DNA of 64,000 nucleotides from Xanthobacteraceae bacterium (lineage in GTDB: Bacteria > Pseudomonadota > Alphaproteobacteria > Rhizobiales > Xanthobacteraceae): positions 310,001 to 374,000 of the forward strand of contig JALHRD010000001.1 of NCBI GenBank assembly GCA_022841625.1, read 5' to 3'. Shown here one piece after another: positions 52,297-61,186 of this stretch. The first letter of the stretch is position 1. The number at the start of each line of letters is the position of its first letter. A program made the translations under genes and the position numbers. A model generated the notes under the pieces. The model ran no database searches. It saw nothing but the letters and a program-made list of their open reading frames with translations, and was not told the origin of the DNA.

Positions 52297-53277
52297 CTAT
52301 GGCAGCTTGATATTGGCGGCGCCGATCACCTTAGCCCATTTGGCGACTTCGGCCTTGATCCAGCCGGCGAACTGGTCCGGGGAGTTTCCAATCGGGGCGA
52401 AGCCAAGCGTCGCGAGTTTTTCTTTCACATCCGCCAGCGCCAGCGCCTTGACGATTTCGCGGTTGAGCAGATCGACCACCGGCCGCGGCACACCCGCCGG
52501 CAGCAGGATCCCGACGAACACATCGGCTTCCTGATCGCCCAGCCCGGATTCCACCATTGTCGGCACATTCGGCAATGTCGACGAACGTTTGGAACTCATC
52601 ACCGCAAGCCCGCGCACTTTGCCTCCGGCAATGCTGGGCGCAGCGGTGGACAGCGCCGGAAAGCTGATCGGCGTATGGCCGCCCATAGTCGCGTTCAGCG
52701 CCGGCCCGCCGCCGGCAAACGGCACATGGATGATGTCCACGCCATAGACCGCCTTGAACAATTCGCCGGCCAGATGCGCCGGCGTGCCGGTGCCGGCGGA
52801 GGAATAGCTGAACTTACCCGGATTGGCCTTAAGCAGCGCGATCAGTTCCTTGATCGAACCCGCCCCAAGCGAGTCATGGGCGACGATTACGGTCGGCGTC
52901 GCGCACATCAGCGTCACCGGCGCGAAGTCGCGCACCGGATCGAACGGCGTATTCGGATTAAGCGTTGGATTGATTACAAAGCTAGGCGCCACCGAAACCA
53001 TGGTATGGCCATCAGGCGCCGCCTTCATTGCCTGTGCCATGCCAAGATTGCCGCCGGCGCCGGGCACATTCTCAACATAGAATTGCTGCTTGAGGCTCTC
53101 TGCGAGCTTCTGCGCGATCAGCCGCGTCGCGGTGTCGTTAGCGCCCCCTGCGCCGACCGGCACGATCACCCGCACCGGACGACTGGGATAAGTCTGCGCC
53201 ATGGCTGCGCCGGCAAATGGCATCGCCAAGGCCGCACCTGCGGCGGTTCGCAAGAACTGACGGCGGATCAGCGTCAT
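52297..53277 (-). CDS. Bug-family (TctC-like) periplasmic solute receptor, Tat-type signal
   Basis: A 326-residue Bug receptor starting MTLIRRQFLRTAAGAALAMP, a twin-arginine signal. Family marks: YPSRPVRVIVPVGAGGAND, FYVENVPGAGGNLGMAQAM, APDGHTMVSVAPSFVIN, SSAGTGTPAHLAGELFKAVY and VPFAGGGPALNATMGG. The C-terminal half carries the usual LPNVPTMVESGL and RPVVDLLNREIVKAL. It is convergent with the PAS kinase and divergent from the broken cupin. It is the sixth orphan receptor in the window. Confidence 0.9.
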   Translation of the reverse strand: MTLIRRQFLRTAAGAALAMPFAGAAMAQTYPSRPVRVIVPVGAGGANDTATRLIAQKLAESLKQQFYVENVPGAGGNLGMAQAMKAAPDGHTMVSVAPSFVINPTLNPNTPFDPVRDFAPVTLMCATPTVIVAHDSLGAGSIKELIALLKANPGKFSYSSAGTGTPAHLAGELFKAVYGVDIIHVPFAGGGPALNATMGGHTPISFPALSTAAPSIAGGKVRGLAVMSSKRSSTLPNVPTMVESGLGDQEADVFVGILLPAGVPRPVVDLLNREIVKALALADVKEKLATLGFAPIGNSPDQFAGWIKAEVAKWAKVIGAANIKLP

Positions 53278-53451
53278 GACACCCCTTCGACTTCAAACGC
53301 CACACATACATTATGACGCCTTGCCGAGGATTTGCACGACCCATCGCCGCTGCCGCCCGCCCTTGCGCGCCGCCTGGGCGAAGCGCAGTCTTGCCGCCGA
53401 GCTGACCGCCACAAGGCGGCCCAACGTGGCTCTGCCAGAGGGAGGGATTGC

Positions 53452-53710
53452 ATGCGACATTTGCTCAAGGGCGCGCGGATGGCGGCTGCAATTGGAGCCG
53501 GGACAGACCGCCGGTCCGATCACGCAAGCCGCGCCAGGCCTGCGCGTGATTATCGACGGCGGCGTGATCGAGGAAATCGTCAAGGACGAAGCCGATCGCA
53601 GTCTGGCGCTCAATCCCGGCGACCTCTATTGGCAGGAGCCCGGCGCCACCCGCGCGATCCGCAATATCGGGACGACCAGCATCAATCTGGTCGAGTTCGA
53701 GCTCAAGTAA
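53452..53710 (+). pseudogene. Small cupin-domain protein disrupted by a one-base shift
   Basis: A strong ribosome site (GAGGGAGGG) precedes an ATG at 53452 that reads MRHLLKGAR and then leaves the cupin frame. One base over, from about 53480 to the stop at 53710, the sequence is a good small cupin: WRLQLEPGQTAGPITQAAPG, LRVIIDGGVIEE, LNPGDLYWQEPGATRAIRNI and NLVEFELK. Removing one base near 53479 would join both into an 85-residue protein. The only in-frame start for the cupin part is a GTG at 53426 without a ribosome site. Either the gene is inactive or the base is a sequence error. Confidence 0.6.
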
Positions 53711-53777
53711 CCGGCTGCGCGAAGCACGCAATATTTGACTTGCTTTGGCCGAACTTGTCCCGGCCATCCAAAGCGCG

Positions 53778-56735
53778 CTAACGCGCCTCGCTCAGGATGC
53801 GCTCGAAACTGCGGCGTACCTTGGCTTCGATCTCAGCGATGAAGGCATTGAGCGTCTCGAAATCGGGAACGTCGGCGGCCCGCGCCAGCAGGCCGCGGAT
53901 TTCCGGCGAGGCGGTCTTTGGATCGAAATCGCCCGGCAGACATAGCCGCAGAATTTGCGTGAGGTTGTGATAGAGCCGCACCGCCGGCCGCAGCACCTCG
54001 GCGTGTTCGGTCGGCAACAAACCGAGCCGCCAGGCCTTGTCCAGAACACGGACGGTCGAGGTATCGAGGATCTCGGGCGTCGTGGCACCGTGCACCAGTT
54101 GCAGGTATTGCGCGATGAACTCAATGTCGACCAGCCCGCCGGCAACATATTTGAGATTCCAACGGTCCTTGTCGCCCTTTTCCGCCGCAATCGCGTGCCG
54201 CATTTCAACGACATCGCCGGCGATCAGCTCGGCATGGCGCGCGTTGCCCAAAACGGCACCAATTGCCGTTTCGACCCGCTTCCGGAAAGCCGGCGATGCC
54301 GACACAACGCGGGCGCGCGTCAGCGCCAAATGCTCCCATGTCCAAGCCTCGGTCTCCTGGTAGTCCACAAAACTATCGATCCGCGTGGCGACCGGCCCGG
54401 AACGACCCGACGGCCGCAACCGCATGTCGACTTGATAGAGCACACCGTGATTGGTCTGCGCGGTCAGCGCGCTGATCAGCCGTTGCACCAGGCGCGTAAA
54501 GTATTGCGCCCCGTAGAGCGGACGTTGGCCGTCCGACTCCGGATGATCGGCGTCAAAATCGTAGATCACAATCAAATCGAGATCCGAGGTCGCGGTCATT
54601 TCGCGGCCGCCAAGTTTGCCGAACGCGAGGATCGCCACCTCCTGCCCGGCAATACGCCCATGCAGTTTTGTGAACTCTTCATCGACCGCCCGATGCAGCG
54701 CGCGGATCAGCATATCGGCAAGACGCGCGAACGCCTCGCCGGCCTGCTCCGCCGAGACCGTTCCCGACAGGATCCGCGTGCCGATCAGGAACATCTGTTC
54801 CTGCGCAAAAATTCGGATGCGATCGAGGAAATCCTCGTAGCCCCCGGACTGCTGGAGCGATCGTTCAAGCACAGCATTGAGTTCGCCCTCCTCCGGCAGC
54901 GCGCCGAAGAAACTCGGGTCGATCAGTGCATCCATGACGTCGGGGAATTGCGCCAGACTGTCGGCCAGCCGAGGCGCCATCCCGAGCACCATCGTGATCA
55001 GAGCGACCAGGTCTGGATTTTGCCGCAGCAGGGAGAACAGACGGCCGGCGCCGTGCAGCGCCGACAGGAACCGGTCAAACGCGAGCAGCGTCGCATCGGG
55101 GTTTGCGGAACGCGCAAAATGCGTGAGCAATAGCGGCACCAGATCGACGAGTTGAGCCGCGGCCTGCTCGCTCCGCAACGAACGCTGGCCGCCCGACAAC
55201 CAATGCCGTACCCGCGCCGACGCCTCAAGCGGCTGTTTGAAGCCCATGATCGTGAGGTTATCGAGCGTTTCGCGATCGTCGCTCTCGGCTGGGAACGACA
55301 GCACGCGCGCTCCCGCTTCGGCGGCCGGCGCACTCTCAAACAAGGTGGCGTAGTGGCGCTGCACATTATGCAAATGAACCAGCAGCGCTTCGGCAAAGCG
55401 GTCGCGATCCGCAAAGCCCATAAATCGCGCAAAACGCTCAAGTCCAGCCTGGTCGCCCGGCAAAGTATGGGTCTGCTCATCGGCCACCATTTGCAGCCGG
55501 TGCTCGACCATACGCAGGAATTGATAGGCGGCGCCAAGCTCATCACGGGCCTGCCCGCCGATCCATTCACGCGTGGCCAACACCTCAAGCGTCGCCAATG
55601 TCTCGCGCCCACGCAGTTCCGGATGACGGCCGCCGGCAATCAGCTGCTGGGTCTGCACAAAAAATTCGATCTCGCGAATGCCGCCACGGCCAAGCTTGAC
55701 GTTGTGGCCCTCCACCGCGATCTCGCCATGGCCGCGATAGGCGTGAATTTGGCGCTTCATGCTGTGGATGTCGGCGACGGCGGCAAAATCGAGATATTTT
55801 CGCCAGATGAACGGCGCGAGTTCCCGCAGCAATTTTTCGCCGGCGGCAATGTCGCCAGCGCAGACGCGCGCCTTGATCATCGCGGCGCGCTCCCAATTGC
55901 GCCCGACGCTTTCGTAGTAATCGAGCGCAGCTGCCGTCGACACCGCGATCTGCGTCGATCCCGGATCCGGCCGCAGCCGCAGGTCCGTGCGGAACACATA
56001 GCCGTCAGGCGTGCGCTCCTGCAGCAGTTTGACCAAACCGCGCGTGACGCGGACGAAAAACGGCGCCGGCTCGGTGCCCTCCGCCAGTGCAGCAGCGCCG
56101 GCGTCGTAGAACACAATGAGATCGATGTCGCTGGAGTAATTGAGTTCGCCCGCGCCCATTTTTCCCATCGCCATGACGATGTAGCCGCTGCCGGCCTCCA
56201 GCCCCGAAGCCAGCTTGCCGTCGCGCGCGGCCTGGCCGAGTAGATGCCGCACCGCCGCACCCACCGCGGCGTCGGCGAGTTGCGTCAGCGCCGCCGTTAC
56301 GCGCATGACCGGCCAGACGCCGCCAATGTCAGCCAGCGCAATCAGCAGCGACGCTTCCGCCTTCATGCGCCGCAGCAGCCGCATGGCTTCGACGTCATCG
56401 TCGGTGGCCGCAATCGCCGCGACCGCCTGGGCCAGGATCGCCTCGAACCGCGCATCCGGATCCGATGCCAGCAGCGCGGCAAACCGTTCCGGATCGGCCG
56501 ACGCCAGTTCCCAGAGGTGCGGCGAACCGTCCGCCAGACCCAGCGTCAACGCGCGCGCCATCGGCTGGGCGGCGAACAGGCCACGCAGCGGGCCGGAACT
56601 TTCGCCGCAGGCGTGAAGCCAGTCATCCAGACGCTTCTGCGCCACTTCGGCCGCGCCGAGTTCCGGCGCACAACCGATACGCCGCGCAAGCGCCCGCGCG
56701 CTCACATCGTCCATCGCAGTTGCAACGACCACCAT
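53778..56735 (-). CDS. glnE: Glutamine synthetase adenylyltransferase / deadenylylase
   Basis: A 985-residue two-domain regulator that switches glutamine synthetase off (adenylylation) or on (deadenylylation) under control of PII protein and glutamine. The N-terminal nucleotidyltransferase has GKMGAGELNYSSDIDLIVFY with DxD at 203-205; the C-terminal one has FGKLGGREMTATSDLDLIVI with DxD near 717-719. Each is followed by the helical GlnE region. Length fits the family (about 950-1000). It lies 78 bp upstream of no clear partner but is followed on the plus side by a kinase in the same direction, an order often seen in Hyphomicrobiales. Confidence 0.95.
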   Translation of the reverse strand: MVVVATAMDDVSARALARRIGCAPELGAAEVAQKRLDDWLHACGESSGPLRGLFAAQPMARALTLGLADGSPHLWELASADPERFAALLASDPDARFEAILAQAVAAIAATDDDVEAMRLLRRMKAEASLLIALADIGGVWPVMRVTAALTQLADAAVGAAVRHLLGQAARDGKLASGLEAGSGYIVMAMGKMGAGELNYSSDIDLIVFYDAGAAALAEGTEPAPFFVRVTRGLVKLLQERTPDGYVFRTDLRLRPDPGSTQIAVSTAAALDYYESVGRNWERAAMIKARVCAGDIAAGEKLLRELAPFIWRKYLDFAAVADIHSMKRQIHAYRGHGEIAVEGHNVKLGRGGIREIEFFVQTQQLIAGGRHPELRGRETLATLEVLATREWIGGQARDELGAAYQFLRMVEHRLQMVADEQTHTLPGDQAGLERFARFMGFADRDRFAEALLVHLHNVQRHYATLFESAPAAEAGARVLSFPAESDDRETLDNLTIMGFKQPLEASARVRHWLSGGQRSLRSEQAAAQLVDLVPLLLTHFARSANPDATLLAFDRFLSALHGAGRLFSLLRQNPDLVALITMVLGMAPRLADSLAQFPDVMDALIDPSFFGALPEEGELNAVLERSLQQSGGYEDFLDRIRIFAQEQMFLIGTRILSGTVSAEQAGEAFARLADMLIRALHRAVDEEFTKLHGRIAGQEVAILAFGKLGGREMTATSDLDLIVIYDFDADHPESDGQRPLYGAQYFTRLVQRLISALTAQTNHGVLYQVDMRLRPSGRSGPVATRIDSFVDYQETEAWTWEHLALTRARVVSASPAFRKRVETAIGAVLGNARHAELIAGDVVEMRHAIAAEKGDKDRWNLKYVAGGLVDIEFIAQYLQLVHGATTPEILDTSTVRVLDKAWRLGLLPTEHAEVLRPAVRLYHNLTQILRLCLPGDFDPKTASPEIRGLLARAADVPDFETLNAFIAEIEAKVRRSFERILSEAR

Positions 56736-56818
56736 TCGATCCTTCGCTCAACAGCGCATGCCGACGCTCCGGTTGACAGGAGTTAGTCACCGCCCGGCCA
56801 ACGCCGCAAGCTGAGAGA

Positions 56819-58282
56819 TTATGGAATCACGACCCCTTCGCGGGGGCCAGTCGGGGAGACCGCAATGCCGGACAGGCCGCGCGGCAGCGCCAGCACAGAG
56901 CGCAAACCGGGTTGATTATCCTCCAGCCGCAACTCACCGCCATGCAGACGGGCGACCGCATTGGCGAGGCTCAGCCCCAATCCAGACCCGGGCCGTGACC
57001 GGCTCAGTTCCAGCCGCACAAACCGTTCGACAGCGCGCGAACGATCGCCCTCCGGAATGCCCGGCCCGGAATCGGCGACCGACAACAGGATGCGCCCGCC
57101 CTCGCTCATGGCCCGGACCACGATCGCGGGCTGGTTGCCATTGAGCGGCCGCCCATCGGGAACCAGGGTCGCGCAGTCGGGTGCGGCATATTTGATGGCA
57201 TTATCGACCAGATTGGCGAGCGCCTGACTGATCAATTCGCGATGGCCACGCATCGGCATGGCGACCGATGCCTCGACCCGCAATGCTAGGCCCTTGTCGT
57301 CGGCCAATGGCTCGTACAATTCGCCGATTCCCTGCGCGATCTCGGCGGCATCGAACTCGCTCATGCCGTCGCGCGCTTGACCGGATTCCGCGCGCGCGAT
57401 CATCAGTAGCGCATTGAAGGTCCGGATCAGGCCATCGGATTCCTCGATGGTCCGCTCCAGCGCGGCGCGGTATTGCGACTCGTCTTCCCCCATACGCAGC
57501 GCTTCTTCGGCGCGATTGCGCAGCCGCGTCAGCGGCGTCTTGAGGTCATGCGCGATATTGTCGGTGACTTCTTTGAGGCCGTGCATCAGCGCCTCGATCC
57601 GCTCCAACATGGCATTGAGATTGCTGGCCAGGCGATCGAGCTCGTCATTGCTGCCGCCGACCGGCAGCCGGCCTGAAAGATCGCCAGCCATGATTCGTTG
57701 GGTGGTGCCGGTCATCGCATCGATACGCCTGAGCACCCGGCGTGTGACGAAGAAACCGCCGGCCATGCCAAGCACCACCACCAGCGCAATCGACCAGCGG
57801 CCCGCGCTCAGCACCACGTCATAGAGCCGCTCGCGCTCGTCAAGATCGCGGCCGACCAGCAGACGGAAGCCACCCGGAAGCAGCAACACCCGCACCAGCG
57901 CCCGGTGCGCAACGCTATCGTCAATGCGTTGGTAGGTCGTCTCGGTCCAGCCGGACTTGTCGAGTACGCCAGTGGCGAGCGAGCCGATATTGCCGGTCAC
58001 GCCCTCGCCGGCCGCGGTGGTGAGGAGATACAGGCTCGAGCCCGGCCGGCTGCCACGGTCATCGATCGCAAAGATCAATTGCCGGATGCCGCCTTGCTGG
58101 AAAAGGTCGGACAAGCCCCTGATCTCGGCATCGACCGTCGCAGTGATTTGCTGGGTCACCAAGCGCCGCGCGTTCCAAGCGAGATAACCCAGCAGGAACG
58201 CGGCAAACAGCGCGAACACCGTCAAGTAGACCAGGGTCAACTTGAAGGTGGTCGTTCGGAATAATTTACCGAGCGCCGTCAT
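56819..58282 (-). CDS. Two-component sensor histidine kinase
   Basis: A 487-residue inner-membrane kinase. Helix 1 (about 13-34) and helix 2 (about 163-181) enclose a ~125-residue periplasmic sensor. HAMP follows (RRVLRRIDAMTGTTQRIMAG), then HisKA with His245 in DNIAHDLKTPLTRLRNRAEE, and HATPase with LVDNAIKYA, VADSGPGIPEGD and GSGLGLSLANAVARLHGG. It is the partner of the OmpR-type regulator encoded 152 bp upstream on the same strand. degP lies just behind the regulator, suggesting envelope stress or protein quality sensing; the signal is not known. Confidence 0.92.
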   Translation of the reverse strand: MTALGKLFRTTTFKLTLVYLTVFALFAAFLLGYLAWNARRLVTQQITATVDAEIRGLSDLFQQGGIRQLIFAIDDRGSRPGSSLYLLTTAAGEGVTGNIGSLATGVLDKSGWTETTYQRIDDSVAHRALVRVLLLPGGFRLLVGRDLDERERLYDVVLSAGRWSIALVVVLGMAGGFFVTRRVLRRIDAMTGTTQRIMAGDLSGRLPVGGSNDELDRLASNLNAMLERIEALMHGLKEVTDNIAHDLKTPLTRLRNRAEEALRMGEDESQYRAALERTIEESDGLIRTFNALLMIARAESGQARDGMSEFDAAEIAQGIGELYEPLADDKGLALRVEASVAMPMRGHRELISQALANLVDNAIKYAAPDCATLVPDGRPLNGNQPAIVVRAMSEGGRILLSVADSGPGIPEGDRSRAVERFVRLELSRSRPGSGLGLSLANAVARLHGGELRLEDNQPGLRSVLALPRGLSGIAVSPTGPREGVVIP

Positions 58283-58293
58283 GCGTCACCTTG

Positions 58294-58390
58294 GAGCATG
58301 ATCCCGAGAAGTGGAAACCGCTTTCCGGATAAGATCGCGCTCAACATAAAATATTTGACCATAATCCGATTCAATTGAATCGAATTATGG
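58294..58390. repeat. GCATGATC-type intergenic repeat with a second AT-rich palindrome
   Basis: GAGCATGATCCCGAGAAGTG pairs weakly with CTTTCCGGATAAGATCGCGCTC; this is an inverse-orientation relative of the hairpin at 16063-16100. Right after it, CATAATCCGATTCAATTG pairs with CAATTGAATCGAATTATG-like sequence, an AT-rich palindrome. It lies between the regulator and kinase genes of the two-component operon. Confidence 0.65.
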
Positions 58391-58434
58391 TTTAGGCGGC
58401 GACAACATGCCAGAGATTCGCGAGCCCGTCCGCC

Positions 58435-59109
58435 TCACCGACCGTCCCGGAGCATATAGCCCGCGCCGCGCACGGTATGCAGCAATTGCTGGGAAAATCC
58501 CTTGTCAATCTTCGAACGCAGCCGCGAGATATGCACGTCGATAACATTGGTCTGCGGATCGAAATGATAATCCCATACATTCTCAAGCAGCATGGTGCGG
58601 GTCACCACCTGTCCGGCATGCTTCATCAGGTATTCGAGCAGACGGAATTCGCGCGGCTGTAGGAGGATCTCTTCGTCCTTGCGCTTGACCTGGTGCGACA
58701 GGCGGTCGAGTTCGAGGTCGGCGACGCGATAGACCATCTCTTCGCGGCCGCCGCGACGGCGCGCCAACACTTCGATGCGGGCCAACAATTCCGAAAATGA
58801 ATAGGGCTTCGGCAAGTAATCGTCGCCGCCGGCGCGCAGACCCTTGACTCGATCGTCGACTTGCGCGAGCGCCGACAAGATCAAGGCTGGTGTGTCGATT
58901 CCTTTGCTCCGTAAAGTGCCGATCACGGTCAGGCCATCGAGCTTCGGCAACATGCGATCGACGATCAGCACGTCGTATTGTCCATCGAGCGCCTGCGCCA
59001 GGCCCACCTCGCCGTCGGTCGCCAATTCGGCAACATGGCCGACTTCGCGAAATGCCTTGACCAGATAATCGGCCGCGTCGCGGTCGTCTTCGATAATCAG
59101 GAGACGCAT
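58435..59109 (-). CDS. OmpR/PhoB-family response regulator
   Basis: A 224-residue regulator. The receiver domain (1-118) has the acidic pocket IIEDD (5-9), phospho-acceptor Asp51 in VLIVDRMLPKLDG, and the conserved Lys in LPKPYSFSELLARI. The winged-helix domain (about 128-222) has LLQPREFRLLEYLMKHAGQV, ENVWDYHFDPQTNVIDVHIS and LLHTVRGAGYML. The ATG at 59109 is used; the open frame to 59268 is unlike. It leads the regulator-kinase operon and is followed upstream by degP on the same strand, which it may control. Confidence 0.94.
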   Translation of the reverse strand: MRLLIIEDDRDAADYLVKAFREVGHVAELATDGEVGLAQALDGQYDVLIVDRMLPKLDGLTVIGTLRSKGIDTPALILSALAQVDDRVKGLRAGGDDYLPKPYSFSELLARIEVLARRRGGREEMVYRVADLELDRLSHQVKRKDEEILLQPREFRLLEYLMKHAGQVVTRTMLLENVWDYHFDPQTNVIDVHISRLRSKIDKGFSQQLLHTVRGAGYMLRDGR

Positions 59110-59244
59110 GACGCGCTCCACTTCCTTGTTGAGGGCCCTCGGCGGTGAAACGACGGCGACTACCATGGCGACCGTATCCAAATCGCGCCCGGTTGCAAGT
59201 TCTCGCGCTCGACGCTGCTGCTGCTCTGCCGCAGCGATGAGACG

Positions 59245-59362
59245 CGAGGGGCGGCGGGGGAGGCCCACCGCCCCTCGACCAATCCCGATCCGGTTGGGGG
59301 CGAAGGAAACCGGAACAGAACTGGTTGCAGGTTGGGGACGGGCAACTTACGCGCCCGTCCCC
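59245..59362 (-). terminator. Two strong GC hairpins after degP, likely terminator region
   Basis: GGGGACGGGC (59334-59343) pairs perfectly with GCCCGTCCCC (59353-59362) over nine bases, and CGAGGGGCGG (59245-59254) pairs perfectly with CCGCCCCTCG (59268-59277). They lie between the degP stop and the regulator start, a gap of 307 bp without genes. No T-run follows either stem, so they may stop transcription by pausing or protect the degP mRNA end. The regulator promoter must also lie here. Confidence 0.55.
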
Positions 59363-59416
59363 CTGGTTCGCGCCACCGGCGGGGGCGACGGATGCCGGCG
59401 GAACGCCCCATTCGGC

Positions 59417-60979
59417 TTAGGCGCGGCCTAATCGCACGGCGACAAAACGAATGCTGTCGCCGCTCTTTACCCGCACCAAGACATTGCGCGCACCGCCCTT
59501 CTGCGCATCGGCAAACATGTCACGCACCTCCGCCGGACTTTTGACCGGCTTGTCGGCGATGTTCAGGATCACGTCGCCGGGGCGGAAGCCGTGCTCGGCG
59601 GCAATGCTGCCGGCCTCGACATTGGTAATGACCACGCCCTGATCGCCACTCCCGGCAACATCGGGCGCGGGCGCAAGCGTAAGGCCAAGCCGCGGCACCT
59701 CAGTTGCGCGCGGCGTCTCTGGCCGCGCGGGGGCGGCCCGCGCCTCGCGTTGATTGGGCAGTTCGCCGAGCGTCAGCGTAATGGCTTGCTCGGCGCCGTT
59801 GCGCAGCACCGTCAGCCGCACACTGGCCTTGGGCGGCATTGCGCCGATGGTGCGGGCGAGTTCCCGGGCGTCCCGGACCAACGCGCCATTGACATGAGTG
59901 ATGATGTCACCGGCGCGAATGCCCGCCGTCACCGCCGGGCTGCCGGCCTGCGGCTCAGCCACCAGCGCGCCTTGCGTGGACTTCAAATTGAGGCTGTCAG
60001 CAATCTCAGCGGTGACCGGCTGGATCTGCACGCCGATCCAGCCGCGGGTCACCGCGCCGCGATCGCGCAATTGCGCGACCACCGAACGAACCGTGCTGGC
60101 CGGAATGGCAAAGGCGATGCCGACATTGCCGCCGGACGGCGAGAAGATCGCGGTATTGACCCCGATCACCTGGCCATTGACGTCAAAAGTCGGGCCGCCG
60201 GAATTGCCGCGATTGACCGGCGCATCGATCTGGATGAAGTCGTCATAGGGGCCGGCGCCGATGTCGCGGCCGTTGGCCGAGACGATTCCGGCAGTCACCG
60301 TTCCGCCAAGGCCGAACGGATTGCCTACCGCCAAAACCCAGTCGCCGATTCGTGGCGCAGTCTCGCTCAGCACGACAAAGGGAAAATCGCTGCGGCCGTC
60401 GACCTTGACCAACGCCAGATCGGTGCGCGGATCGGTGCCGATCACACGCGCCGTATAAGATCTGCCGTCGTCGGCGATCACTTGGACACTGCTGGCGCCG
60501 TCGACCACATGATTGTTGGTCACGGCATAGCCATCGGCCGAGATGAAGAAACCTGAACCCTGGCCGGTGACATTGCGCCCCGGTGGCGGCACGGGGACAG
60601 CGCGCTGGCCGCGCTGGCTGTCCGGCGGAAGCTCTTCGCCCTCAGGCACGCCCCAGCGGCGGAAAAACCGGTCCATCGGCGAATTCTGCGGGAACGGCGA
60701 ATCTTGCATGCTGACGCGCGGCGCATCGACGCGCACCCGGACCGAAATCACCGCCGGCTTCACGCGCTCCACAATGTCAGCAAAGCCGACCGGGCGCGGC
60801 GCATTCTGCGCCTGCTGTGACACGTTTTGGGCACGCGCCATTGGGACCTGCAGCGACACACCAGGCGCAAGCATGACGGCGCCAGCGCCGAGCGCCGCGA
60901 CCGCGGTTGCGAGCAAGGCCAGACGGCGCAGCGCCAACGGACCGCGCGGCTTGGAATTCAATTGAGACTGTTCTGTCAT
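59417..60979 (-). CDS. degP: Do-family periplasmic serine protease/chaperone
   Basis: A 520-residue HtrA/DegP/DegQ-type protease that degrades misfolded envelope proteins. The N-terminus holds a membrane segment/signal (about 18-50, ending ARAQ). The triad is His157 (NNHVV), Asp187 (TDLALVK) and Ser260 (GNSGGP), followed by PDZ1 (about 300-390, RGWIGVQIQPVTAEIADSL) and PDZ2 (about 420-510, LGLTLAPAP and GFRPGDVILNIADKPV). It is immediately before a two-component system on the same strand. CGGGAG about nine bases upstream supports the ATG. Confidence 0.95.
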   Translation of the reverse strand: MTEQSQLNSKPRGPLALRRLALLATAVAALGAGAVMLAPGVSLQVPMARAQNVSQQAQNAPRPVGFADIVERVKPAVISVRVRVDAPRVSMQDSPFPQNSPMDRFFRRWGVPEGEELPPDSQRGQRAVPVPPPGRNVTGQGSGFFISADGYAVTNNHVVDGASSVQVIADDGRSYTARVIGTDPRTDLALVKVDGRSDFPFVVLSETAPRIGDWVLAVGNPFGLGGTVTAGIVSANGRDIGAGPYDDFIQIDAPVNRGNSGGPTFDVNGQVIGVNTAIFSPSGGNVGIAFAIPASTVRSVVAQLRDRGAVTRGWIGVQIQPVTAEIADSLNLKSTQGALVAEPQAGSPAVTAGIRAGDIITHVNGALVRDARELARTIGAMPPKASVRLTVLRNGAEQAITLTLGELPNQREARAAPARPETPRATEVPRLGLTLAPAPDVAGSGDQGVVITNVEAGSIAAEHGFRPGDVILNIADKPVKSPAEVRDMFADAQKGGARNVLVRVKSGDSIRFVAVRLGRA

Positions 60980-61186
60980 GAGGTGATCTCCCGCTTGTTC
61001 GGATGTCGCGTCCCGCCCGGGCCGGACAAAGCATGATGTCGCCGTTCGACGCCGACCATGCGGTGCACCGCCTTACCGGGGCCTGTCGGTGGGATTAAAA
61101 CTTGGTAACGTCAGAGATTCAGATATTATGATTGAAAATCAATATCTTATGGATGGCATTGCGAGGCACGCCGATGCGGTAAGCGT

